Below, piece after piece: positions 8,387 through 17,500 of a DNA stretch of 48,293 bases. The notes beneath the pieces are model-generated. The model was not told the origin of the DNA. It ran no database searches and saw only the letters and a list, made by a program, of their open reading frames with translations. The stretch comes from Desulfobulbaceae bacterium. Lineage in GTDB: Bacteria > Desulfobacterota > Desulfobulbia > Desulfobulbales > Desulfocapsaceae. The stretch covers positions 1 to 48,293 of the forward strand of contig JAAELB010001029.1 of NCBI GenBank assembly GCA_024227155.1, read 5' to 3'. Position 1 is the first letter of the stretch; every line of letters starts with the position of its first letter. A program made the position numbers and the translations under genes.

Positions 8387-9416
8387 ATTAAAAAATATCA
8401 AGAGAACCCATGGCGCAAGAACTGTTCTACATATCGATTCTCTCTCTGTTGTCCCTAAAAAAATATATACCCTTATTGGACCCAATGGAGCAGGGAAAAC
8501 AAGTCTGCTGAAAATACTCTCTTTTTTAGATTTTCCGACAAGTGGTTCATTAACATTCATGGACCGCCCTGTAACTTTTAGTGAAAAGCACCTCTATGAA
8601 TTCCGAAAAGATGTGGTGTTGCTCGATCAGACGCCTATCATGTTTACCGGCTCGGTGTGGAAGAATATTGAGTTTGGCCTGAAGGTTAGAAAACTGCCAT
8701 CCGCAGAGAGAAAAAAACGAATTGAAGAGGCCCTGGAGCTGGTTGGTATGGAACGGTTTGCCAACTATGAGGCCCATGGACTTTCCGGGGGGGAAACAAA
8801 ACGCGTAGCCCTCGCGAGGGCTTTAGTGCTACGACCCACGGTGCTTCTTTGTGATGAGCCTACCGCTAATGTAGACAGTGAAAACCAGGAGATAATTCTC
8901 GATATAATTGAGCAGACAAACCGAAGACTGGAAACATCTATTATTTTCTCAACCCACTATCTGTCACAGGGACAACGTCTTGCAGACCATACCCTTTTAT
9001 TGCAGCAGGGTTCCCTATCAGATCTGGTCAATGATAACATTTTCAAAATCACAGTGGCAAACCGGACAGAAAATGATTTTATCTGTCAGTTGACTGGGCA
9101 ACTCTACCTGAGGCTGCCTTCTGCGATGATTCCCCAAGAAGTCAGTCGGGGAAAAATCCACATAGATCCTGATCAAATAGTCTGTAATCCCCAAGGAATA
9201 ATCTCGGATGGCACTCAGCTACGGGGACATATCACAGAACTTCGGCAGCAGAGTGGTACGATACGACTACAGCTTGATGTTGGGGTAAACCTTGGGGTAC
9301 ATATGCAGATGGAACAGTACAGGGCGGAAAAACCTGGGATTGGAGATAAAATGTCGATCTATATCCCCCATCAGAGTATCAACTTCAGCCAGACTGGTCG
9401 TTTGCAACACTCGTAA
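8373..9416 (+). CDS. tupC: Tungstate ABC transporter, ATPase with C-terminal oxyanion-binding-like extension
   Basis: A 347-residue protein from the GTG at 8373; the ATG at 8322 would add 17 hydrophobic residues from inside tupB and is rejected. Walker A GPNGAGKT is at 36-43, the signature LSGGE at 137-141, Walker B VLLCDEP at 157-163 and the switch His at 195. The region after about 215 is a beta-rich tail that may be a TOBE/Mop-like domain, which binds molybdate or tungstate in related ATPases and could inhibit transport. The stop codon TAA at 9414 coincides with the left end of repeat B1, so the C-terminus may have been set by that insertion. Confidence 0.87.
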   Translation: MKLYKLKNIKRTHGARTVLHIDSLSVVPKKIYTLIGPNGAGKTSLLKILSFLDFPTSGSLTFMDRPVTFSEKHLYEFRKDVVLLDQTPIMFTGSVWKNIEFGLKVRKLPSAERKKRIEEALELVGMERFANYEAHGLSGGETKRVALARALVLRPTVLLCDEPTANVDSENQEIILDIIEQTNRRLETSIIFSTHYLSQGQRLADHTLLLQQGSLSDLVNDNIFKITVANRTENDFICQLTGQLYLRLPSAMIPQEVSRGKIHIDPDQIVCNPQGIISDGTQLRGHITELRQQSGTIRLQLDVGVNLGVHMQMEQYRAEKPGIGDKMSIYIPHQSINFSQTGRLQHS

Positions 9417-9484
9417 GCGTTCACCGACCCTTCGAAAGATTGCATAACATAGGTCCGTAACCGTTCGTCCAGTGCTCCAGATTC
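9414..9484. repeat. Dispersed repeat family B, copy B1 (left half)
   Basis: From TAAGCGTTCACCGACCC to CCAGTGCTCCAGATTC it matches the full copy at 29937 over about 70 bases with only two single-base gaps. The right half and right terminal repeat are missing. Its first three bases are the stop codon of tupC. Confidence 0.7.
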
Positions 9485-9896
9485 TACTGATTCTTTTTTG
9501 CGCATACGTGTGCAAAAATTGCATCCTAATTCCCTGTATGGCAGAGGGAATATTCATTTTCCTCACTGATTTATTGATTGTAGCTATTGGCATGGAATGT
9601 GCTTTGGAGATGTGTGTTTCCGAGCGTATTTTAAAGCGAGCTGGATGTTGTCTCTGTTGAAACAATTTAATTACGGTTGATTTTTCTTCACGTATATAGC
9701 ATTATTTCTTTCATAACTTCAGCGAAAGGGCGGGTAGCCTTTAATTAATTCTGTTGGACGGGAAATGTATCGGAATATGTACCTTAGAAATCGCAGGACA
9801 AAACAAGTAGTTTAACTGCATGAATGTCGGGTGATTGTGGATGGGAACTCAAAAGATGACTATCTCTTTCAGCGACTTTTACACACAGGGGGATGT
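9485..9896. other. Gene-free stretch between tupC and the Cache-protein gene
   Basis: No convincing coding frame, RNA gene or strong hairpin was found. A 62-codon plus-strand frame (9472-9660) starts inside repeat B1, has no ribosome-binding site and an unnatural composition, and is left out. The promoter of the Cache-protein gene should lie in the last 150 bases, but no clear -35/-10 pair was recognised. Confidence 0.4.
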
Positions 9897-10271
9897 ATGA
9901 AATTAAAAGCTGTTGTTTTATCTTTGTTGGCTGTTTTTTTTGTTGTAACTGGTGCCTTAGCAGTAAATAAAGCTGACATCACAAAAAATGTTGATACCAT
10001 TGTAACAGCAATTGAGTCTGGTAAAGATGCTGCAGGTTATAAAGCGGATGAATTCGACCCATACGCATTTATTATGAAAGAGGATGGAACGATGGTCGTT
10101 CATCCGTCACTTTCCGGTGAAAGTCTCAAAGAAAAAGCTCCTCCGATATACAGTGCTCTTCTCCAGGCCAGTACAGAAGGTGTGTGGCTTGAATATGAGT
10201 GGAAGGGGAAAACCAAACACACTTACGCCAAGAGAACCAAAGATAATCTTATCGTTGGTAGTGGGTATTAA
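9897..10271 (+). CDS. Secreted single-Cache-domain protein
   Basis: A 124-residue protein. The ATG at 9897 follows AGGGGG (9887-9892) and begins a classical signal peptide (MKLKAVVLSLLAVFFVVTG, cleavage near ALA-VN). The rest matches a small Cache fold: YAFIMKEDGTMVVHPSLSG (about 58-76), then a VWLEYEWKGK strand and an ending DNLIVGSGY. These are the consensus elements of Cache domains in chemoreceptors and sensor kinases. Here the domain is alone, without membrane anchor or output domain, so it would be a periplasmic small-ligand binder. It lies upstream of the metF1-kinase operon but 450 bases away. Partner and ligand are unknown. Confidence 0.7.
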   Translation: MKLKAVVLSLLAVFFVVTGALAVNKADITKNVDTIVTAIESGKDAAGYKADEFDPYAFIMKEDGTMVVHPSLSGESLKEKAPPIYSALLQASTEGVWLEYEWKGKTKHTYAKRTKDNLIVGSGY

Positions 10272-10724
10272 TATAGTTTTTTCCCGTAGTTCAGTAGAAA
10301 CCACCGGCTTCAAATAGTCTCTGGAAAAACGGTTGTGGCTACCCGCCAATCACAATTCCAGCCCATCTCTCCACTCTCCTAAGAAAAGTCCCTGTTTTAC
10401 CCATCATATCAAGATTAGTTATCAAGACATTGCCGCCCTTTTGCATGGAAAAATCATTAAGCTATTGACTTGTTGGTGGAATTCTTTATTTCGTGAAAAT
10501 TGTGTTGAAATAAATCTGAATAATTAGTTAAATGAAATTGATACAAAGCGCGAGCAACCTTGGAGGGCTAAACAAAGTGGCTGACTTTCAGGGGTAACGC
10601 ATAATAAAGGGTGGGTTCACGGGCTGGTCTTTACATCTGTCCAGCTGCTTTCAATATCATTGTACAGTATCTCCACACTCCCTTAAGACAAGCAATTCAA
10701 CATTATCATCTTACAGGAGGTTCA
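10272..10724. other. Gene-free leader region of the metF1-hdr operon
   Basis: I see no coding frame with a ribosome-binding site, no known riboswitch and no clear terminator here. A weak TTGACT (about 10464) is not followed by a well-spaced -10 box. The promoter of the long metF1-to-metF2 operon is expected in this interval. Confidence 0.35.
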
Positions 10725-11606
10725 ATGGCCGACGCACAAGAAAGCAACACTTCCAAGAATTCAAGTTATAAGTTGATTGCAGAACTAGATCCACCCAAAG
10801 GGGTTAATCTTGTTCAATTTGTCGATGTGGCCCTGCAGTTGCGGGGTAGAATAGACACTGCGAGGGTAACGGATAGTGAACATGCAATTATGCGCATGTC
10901 ACCCCTGGCCCCCTGTATGAAACTTATGGAGAAAGGGTTTGAGCCGGAGATGATCATCACCGGCAGAGACCGCAACAGAATCTCTTTTCAGGCGGAACTC
11001 CTCTCCGCCGCTGCCCTTGGTATAAAAAACATTATTATCAAGGAAGGGCACGATCCGGCGGAGGGTGATCAGCCAGTGGCCAGGACAAGCGGAGATCTTG
11101 ATCTTACTTCTATGCTGCAATGTGCAGCAGCTCTAAACCAGGGTAAAGACCTGGGAGGGGAACCCCTTGATGGAGCAACAGATTTTAATATTGGGGTTGG
11201 AATTGATCTCTCCGATGATGTGAATTTTAACCGCGAGCGGGCTGAGTTTTTTAAGCAGATGGAGGGGTATGGCGTTAAATCTGTGACCCTCGGACCCACC
11301 TACGATATCAATATAGTTGAGCAGTTTATGCCGTTTGCAGAACAGACTGGAATTAAGCTGAACACTTCAGTGATGTTTTTGAAATCTGTCACTATGGTGC
11401 GATACCTCAACAATCTTTCTGGTGTACCATCAATTCCTCAGGAATTTCTCAAGAAGATGATGGATGCTCCTGTGAAAAAAGATGCGGGAATGCAGGTCGC
11501 AGCAGGTTTTATGAGGGAACTGGCCCCTCAATGCGATGGAATTGTCTTACTTGCCATTGGTTGGAGGGATAGACTTCCAGAGTTTCTTGATCTCTTAGGA
11601 CGGTGA
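10725..11606 (+). CDS. Methylenetetrahydrofolate reductase family protein (first paralogue)
   Basis: A 293-residue MetF-type TIM barrel. The ATG at 10725 follows CAGGAGG (10714-10720); an upstream in-frame GTG at 10611 would add 38 unrelated residues. ELDPPKG at about residues 19-25 contains the Glu that corresponds to the catalytic Glu28 of E. coli MetF, and ITGRDRNRISFQAELLSAAA (about 81-100) matches the RDRN motif of the family. MetF interconverts 5,10-methylene-THF and 5-methyl-THF using FAD. Its stop overlaps the kinase start (GTGA). A second MetF paralogue with its MetV partner is at 19514. This copy has no adjacent metV; it may serve a different substrate (another C1 carrier) or share MetV. 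Confidence 0.78.
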   Translation: MADAQESNTSKNSSYKLIAELDPPKGVNLVQFVDVALQLRGRIDTARVTDSEHAIMRMSPLAPCMKLMEKGFEPEMIITGRDRNRISFQAELLSAAALGIKNIIIKEGHDPAEGDQPVARTSGDLDLTSMLQCAAALNQGKDLGGEPLDGATDFNIGVGIDLSDDVNFNRERAEFFKQMEGYGVKSVTLGPTYDINIVEQFMPFAEQTGIKLNTSVMFLKSVTMVRYLNNLSGVPSIPQEFLKKMMDAPVKKDAGMQVAAGFMRELAPQCDGIVLLAIGWRDRLPEFLDLLGR

Positions 11607-13159
11607 GCTTTATGACGAGTAGTGCCATTCTCTCAACAACAAACAGAGATCCTGTTTCTCTGGTGGACGATCTCGGGCCATACCATTATCTGCATACTAT
11701 CCTTGAAGAGACTCCCAACGGGGTCATGGTGGTTGGTGTCGACCATGTAGTCATCCATGCAAATCCGGCGGCTAGTAGATTTCTGGGGGCCACCTATGGT
11801 GATCTCCTTGGAAAGAGCCTAGATGAAGTACTCGAATCCCACAATGGAGATCTTTTTCTCCTGATAAAAGACAACTTTAGCTCGCAAACAAAAGCAACGA
11901 AATGGAAGATCAGGCATGAGCTGGAGTTTAACCATGGCGGCGAGCGCCGTATCCTGAGTGTGGCAGTTGTCTCTCCACCCACCGGACAGGATTACTACTT
12001 GATATACTTCATCGACATAACCCAGCAGAAAACCCTTGAAGGGCAATTACGACGCAGAAACGCATTTTTCCATAACCTCATTGACAGCTCTGTGGACGGC
12101 ATCATAGCTTCTGATATGAGCGGGCGGATTATGCTCTTTAATCAGGGGGCACAATCACTTCTAGGCTATAATGAGGAGGAGACCAAATCTCTTCATGTGA
12201 CAGGTCTCTACAATGAAGGGGTTGCCTACGGACTGATCAAAAGAATGCGCTCTGATCTCTTTGGTGGCAAGGGTAAGCTGCTCAGGCATGAACTGCGGGT
12301 AAAGCACAAGGATGGCAGTGATATCCCTGTAAGTTTTTCAGGCGGGATTATTTACGATCGTAACCGCGAGATTGCTACCTTTGGGCTTTTTACAGATCTG
12401 AGGGCAATGCAGCAGATCGAAGAAAATCTTGAGCAAACCCATAAGATGTTATTGCAGTCGGAAAAGATGGCGGGGCTTGGCCGTCTTGCTGCTGGGGTTG
12501 CCCATGAAATCAACAATCCCATGTCCGGGATTATGCTTTACTCCAATCTGATTCAGGAAGAGCTTGAAGAAGACCATCCTTCAATCCCTGATCTTGAAAC
12601 CATTATTCATGAAGCGGAACGGTGTAAGGTTATTGTCGCAGATCTTCTGGAGTTCTCGCACCAGACCACCTATGAGATGGAGCATGTGGATCTGAACGAT
12701 GTGGTTCAGAAAACTCTCACTGTTCTGCAGCATCAACCCCTTTTTCAAAATATCGAAATAACAAACCAATTGAGTCCTGGGCTCCCGCCGATCTACGGCA
12801 ATGCCATCAGGTTGAACCAGGTAATCATGAATATTGTGGTCAACGGAGCGCAGGCAATGGAGGGGGTTGGCCAGCTGACAATCACCAGCCATGTGCGGGC
12901 CAACCAGGATATAAACGAAATTATTATCCAGGATTCAGGGCCGGGAATTGATGCGAAACTGCTCGAGAAAATTTTTGATCCCTTCTTCACCACCAAGGAG
13001 CAGGGTCAGGGGACCGGGCTCGGCTTATCGGTGTCATACGCCATAGTCAAAGAACATAAGGGGACAATCAGGGTGAAATCATCTCCGGAAACGGGGACCG
13101 TATTTACTCTGAAATTTCCAGTAGTCCTGGAAACATTAACAGGGGAAAGCAATGGATAA
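11603..13159 (+). CDS. PAS-PAS sensor histidine kinase
   Basis: A 518-residue soluble kinase (515 if the ATG at 11612 is used, which has a better-spaced GGTGAG; the GTG at 11603 overlaps the metF1 stop). PAS 1 spans about 30-140 and PAS 2 about 152-270. The HisKA helix has the phospho-acceptor at His301 in GVAHEINNPM. The catalytic domain shows the N box (IMNIVVNGAQAM), DSGPGI and GTGLGLSVSYAIVKEH. No membrane segment or receiver is present, so it senses an internal signal, plausibly redox or a cofactor bound by a PAS domain. It overlaps hdrC by eight bases. A likely receiver partner is the CheY-like protein at 20513. Finding a kinase inside an Hdr operon is unusual. Confidence 0.88.
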   Translation: MSFMTSSAILSTTNRDPVSLVDDLGPYHYLHTILEETPNGVMVVGVDHVVIHANPAASRFLGATYGDLLGKSLDEVLESHNGDLFLLIKDNFSSQTKATKWKIRHELEFNHGGERRILSVAVVSPPTGQDYYLIYFIDITQQKTLEGQLRRRNAFFHNLIDSSVDGIIASDMSGRIMLFNQGAQSLLGYNEEETKSLHVTGLYNEGVAYGLIKRMRSDLFGGKGKLLRHELRVKHKDGSDIPVSFSGGIIYDRNREIATFGLFTDLRAMQQIEENLEQTHKMLLQSEKMAGLGRLAAGVAHEINNPMSGIMLYSNLIQEELEEDHPSIPDLETIIHEAERCKVIVADLLEFSHQTTYEMEHVDLNDVVQKTLTVLQHQPLFQNIEITNQLSPGLPPIYGNAIRLNQVIMNIVVNGAQAMEGVGQLTITSHVRANQDINEIIIQDSGPGIDAKLLEKIFDPFFTTKEQGQGTGLGLSVSYAIVKEHKGTIRVKSSPETGTVFTLKFPVVLETLTGESNG

Positions 13160-13715
13160 AACAAATATTTCTCCAGACGAACGCAATGAAAAATTTTTAA
13201 CAAAACTGCAGGAGCGAGATGTCGATGTGCAGGCCTGCTTTCAGTGTGGTCGCTGTTCATCGGGATGTCCTGTCGGAGAATTTTTCGACCTGAGTGTGAT
13301 GGAAGTAGTTCGTCTTGCCAGCTATGGACAGGAAGAACGATTGTTAGGGTGCCACACTATTTGGCTTTGCGCAGCTTGTGAGACATGTGCAACAAGATGC
13401 CCCAACGATATAGAGATCGCGGCACTTATGGACGTGTTGCGAGAGATTTCACTGCGTAAAGGTGTTAGCCCGGCGGAACCAAGAATCCCGGTTTTTCACA
13501 AGTCATTCCTGGGTTCTATTGGCCGTTGGGGCAGGGCCTATGAGATTGGAATGATAGGTACCTATAAACTAAAGTCCGGGGATTTGATGGGAGATATGGC
13601 CCTGGGGATGCGCATGTTTATGAAAGGTAAATTAAAACTGGTACCCCACTCCATTGATGGCAAAGCTGAGATAAAAGAAATTTTTTCCGGCAAGGGAAAG
13701 GAGTATGACCGATGA
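13152..13715 (+). CDS. hdrC: Heterodisulfide reductase subunit C-like iron-sulfur protein
   Basis: A 187-residue protein with two 4Fe-4S motifs: Cys29/32/35/39 in CFQCGRCSSGCP, and Cys73/76/79/83 in CAACETCATRCP. Length and spacing match HdrC, which passes electrons between HdrA and HdrB. The ATG at 13152 is inside the end of the kinase gene and the stop overlaps the hdrB start by four bases. No transmembrane segment is seen, which separates it from the membrane-bound HdrE/QmoC types. In this cluster it is expected to link HdrA to the HdrB-MetVF side. Confidence 0.9.
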   Translation: MDKTNISPDERNEKFLTKLQERDVDVQACFQCGRCSSGCPVGEFFDLSVMEVVRLASYGQEERLLGCHTIWLCAACETCATRCPNDIEIAALMDVLREISLRKGVSPAEPRIPVFHKSFLGSIGRWGRAYEIGMIGTYKLKSGDLMGDMALGMRMFMKGKLKLVPHSIDGKAEIKEIFSGKGKEYDR

Positions 13716-14575
13716 GACTCTCTTACTATCCAGGCTGCTCTCTTTTGGGAACAGCACTTGACTATGACCAGTCGGTTCGGGAGATCTGTCAGAAAATTGA
13801 TATCGAGCTTGTTGATATCCCTGACTGGAACTGTTGTGGTGCCTCTTCTGCCCATATGACTGATCATGAAATTGGTATGCGGTTGCCCATGCGCAATCTG
13901 GTGCAGGCAATGGAGTTGGGTCACGATATTCTTGTACCCTGCGCCGCATGTTTTCAGAGATTGAAGGCGGCTGATCTTGAGTTACGGAAAAATTCGGCGT
14001 ACTGGGATGTACAGGACTATTCACCCGACTTTAAGATTATCCATATCTCAACACTGCTTGCAGAAGACCAGGTTTTGAAACGGTTGGAGAGTCAGCTTGT
14101 ATCTGATCTTTCACGGCTTTCTGTTGCATGTTATTACGGTTGTCTGTCTCTTAGAAACCCAAAGATAACAGGCGCTCCGATGTGGGAAATGCCAGAGAAT
14201 CTCGAAAAAATTATCAGTAGTCTTGGGGCAGAGCCGGTTTCCTGGTCCCACAGGACAGAATGCTGCTCAGGAAGCTTAACAATGGCGAGGCCGGATATAG
14301 CTGAAAAGCTGGTGGCAGATATCATCGCTGCAGCAAGACGGGCTGGTGCAACGTCCATGGTAACAGATTGTCCGATGTGCCAGGCCAATGTAGAGAGCCG
14401 GCAGCAGCTGGAAGAGGCTGTAGAGCCGATGCCGGTGTTTTTTATTACAGAGTTGATATCGGCCGCTATCTCTGGTAACTATCCTGAAAAACAGCAGAAA
14501 GTTCATCTGGTATCTCCTGCGGTACTTGCAAATGTTTTTGCAGCTGGCGGAAGGAAAAAGGAGGATTCACCATGA
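13712..14575 (+). CDS. hdrB: Heterodisulfide reductase subunit B-like protein
   Basis: A 287-residue protein with two complete CCG cysteine motifs. The first is Cys9-X31-Cys41Cys42-X34-Cys77-X2-Cys80. The second is Cys-X39-CysCys-X34-Cys-X2-Cys, in YYGCLSL, ECCSGS and CPMCQ. In HdrB each motif binds a noncubane 4Fe-4S cluster that splits a disulfide. In MetFV-linked complexes the same subunit is thought to pass electrons to the partner enzyme. Both motifs are intact, so the catalytic clusters should be present. ATGA overlaps join it to hdrC before and hdrA after. Confidence 0.9.
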   Translation: MRLSYYPGCSLLGTALDYDQSVREICQKIDIELVDIPDWNCCGASSAHMTDHEIGMRLPMRNLVQAMELGHDILVPCAACFQRLKAADLELRKNSAYWDVQDYSPDFKIIHISTLLAEDQVLKRLESQLVSDLSRLSVACYYGCLSLRNPKITGAPMWEMPENLEKIISSLGAEPVSWSHRTECCSGSLTMARPDIAEKLVADIIAAARRAGATSMVTDCPMCQANVESRQQLEEAVEPMPVFFITELISAAISGNYPEKQQKVHLVSPAVLANVFAAGGRKKEDSP

Positions 14576-17500
14576 GAGGAGACCTCGAACAATTTTCAGG
14601 TAATGTCAAGAACCCAACCGGGGCAGTTATGGTCATCGGTGGCGGCATTAGCGGCATGCAGTCGGCGCTCGATCTGGCCAATGCGGGGATCAAAGTCTAT
14701 CTGGTAGAAAGTTCTCCGGCAATTGGCGGCAAGATGGCTCAGTTGGACAAGACCTTTCCGACCAATGACTGCTCCATGTGTATCGTTTCTCCGAAGCTTG
14801 TCGAGGTTGGTCGACATAGGAATATTGAGCTCTTTACCCATAGTGAGGTGAAAGCGCTTTCTGGGGATGCTGGAGATTTTAAGGCTACGGTAGTGCGTCA
14901 CGCCCGTTTTGTCGATGTTGAAGCCTGTACTGGCTGTGGACTCTGTGAAATGGTTTGTCCGGTGACCCACCTGTCTCATTTTCATCCCCCTGTACCAGAA
15001 GGAGAGAAGAAGAAAAAGCTGCGGGCAAAGGAAAAGAGTGTAATTGAAGGGGCTACTGTTCCACAGCCAACGTCCCAGTTTAAGTGGACCTTCACCGTGG
15101 ATGAGGATAAGTGCTCAAAATGTGGTGGATGCTACAAGGTGTGCCTCCCGGGTGCTGTTTCCTGGGAGAAGAAGCAAATTGCGGCAATTGACCAGAATAA
15201 ATGTACTGGATGTGGGGCCTGTTATGTTGCCTGTCCGGAAAAATTTGAGGCCATAACGGTTGAGGCTGAAGACTTTGATAAAAGTGTTGGGGCAGCCGTC
15301 AGTGCGAGATCATCTCTTTTGACCAAACAGTTTGCAGATCAGGGGGAGACAAGCTGTGTTCGCTGTGGTCTTTGCGCAATCACCTGTACAAAGGTGATGA
15401 AGATTGGTGCCCTGAAGATGGTTGCAAAGGGTATAGAGGCGGGGCTGGATATATGTCAGGTTTGTGGAGCTTGTGTCTCGGTCTGTCCTGTAAATTTTCT
15501 CTCTATTGATAAGCTGACCAATAAAGAGCCTCAACCTCTCATCAATACTTTTAACGAAGGGTTAGATGGCCGTAAACCCGTCAATATCCATTATCCCCAG
15601 GCTGTCCCAAGGGTGCCGGTGATTGATGAAAAGAGTTGTGTCCATTTAAACACCGGTGCATGCGGTACCTGCGCCTCGCTCTGCGGGGTGGGGGCGATCC
15701 ACTATGACCATCTCGCTTCGGAAGTCGAAATTGGTATAGGGTCGGTTATCTTTTCTCCAGGGATTGAGGTCTTTGATGCAGGGCTCCGTGGGGAGTTTGG
15801 TTACGGCTTATATAAAAATGTTGTGACCTCCATTGAGTTTGAAAGACTGCTCTCCGCCTCCGGGCCAACGTCAGGGACGGTGGAACGGCCTGGAGATGGC
15901 AAACATCCGAGGAAAATTGCCTGGATCCAGTGTGTAGGTTCCCGTGATCACAGCTGCGACCGGGATTATTGCTCATCGGTCTGCTGTATGTACGCAACCA
16001 AGGAAGCCTTCATTGCAAAGGAACATGATTCAAATATTGAGCCAACTATTTTTTATATCGATATGCGCTCCTTTGGTAAAAATTTTGACGACTACGTTAC
16101 CAGGGCAAAGGAGCACGATATTCGTTTTGTCCGGGCCATGGTCAGTAGAATATTTGAAGACCCGCTGAGTGGTGATTTGGAGTTACGCTATGTGGATGGC
16201 AGCGGTACAAGGCGATCAGAAACTTTTGAAATGATCGTGCTCTCTGTTGGTGTCCAGGTACCTGAACGGGTAAAAACCTTGGCTTCGACTCTGGAAATTG
16301 ATCTGGATCGATACGGTTTTGTCACAACCGACTGTTATCAACCTGTTGCAACCAGTAAAGCCGGAGTCTTTGTCAGTGGGGCGGTGAATGGACCTAAGGA
16401 TATTCCTGAGACGGTCTGTGAGGCATCAGCCGCCGCCGAAGCGGCATCAGCTGCTCTTGCTGAGGCCCGTGGAAGCCTTATAACCTCAGAAGCTCTGCCC
16501 CCTGAAAAGGTAATGGCTGAAGACGAAGAGCTTCGGATTGGTGTGTTTATCTGTCACTGTGGAACCAATATTGCTTCCGTGGTAGATGTCGAGGCGGTCA
16601 CGGAATATGCAAAAGGATTGCCGGGTGTGGTCTACGCAGAACATCCACTCTACACCTGTTCTCAGGATTCCCAGGAGAGAATGAGGGAATTGATCGAAGA
16701 GCATAATCTTAACCGGGTAGTTACTTCCGCCTGTTCGCCATCTACCCATGAACCACTCTTTATGTCTACTCTGCAGCAAGCCGGGTTGAACAAATATTAT
16801 TTTGATATGGCCAATATCAGGGACCAGTGCAGCTGGGTACATCCCAACGAACCTGAGCTTGCCACAGAAAAATCCAAGCGCCTTACCCGTATGGCGGTGG
16901 CCAATGCTACTGCGGGCGAACCCCTGGAAGAACTGGAGTTTGAGGTTGACTCCCGTCTGCTGATTATTGGTGGTGGTATCGCCGGTATGACAGCTGCTAT
17001 AGAAGCGGCAAAACAGGGATTTGGCGTTTATCTGGTTGAGCGGCAGGAAAAGTTGGGTGGGCAATTAAAAAATCTCACCAGAAGTGAGAATGGTGGAGAA
17101 TTTGGCGATTTTCTAGCAGAGCTGGTGGGCAAGATAACCAGTGATGACAGGATAAGACTCTTTTTAAATAGTGAAATCGTAGAGCAGAGTGGTTTTGTCG
17201 GTTCCTTTGAGTCTGAAGTGATGATGCCCTCGGGGGCTACAAGATTACTCAAACATGGAGCTATCCTCATAGCCACCGGTGCAGAGGAGCACAGGCCCGA
17301 GATGTATAGCCTTGGGGAATACGATACCGTCATGACCCAGACGGATTTTGCCCAGGAACTTGAAAAGTCATCGGTTGAAGAGTGGCAGCATCTGCGGGTG
17401 GTGATGGTTCAGTGTGCAGGTTCCAGATGTGAAGAGCATCTCCCATACTGCTCCAGAATCTGTTGTAACCAGGCAGTGCGTAATAGTCTCAGGTTTAAAA

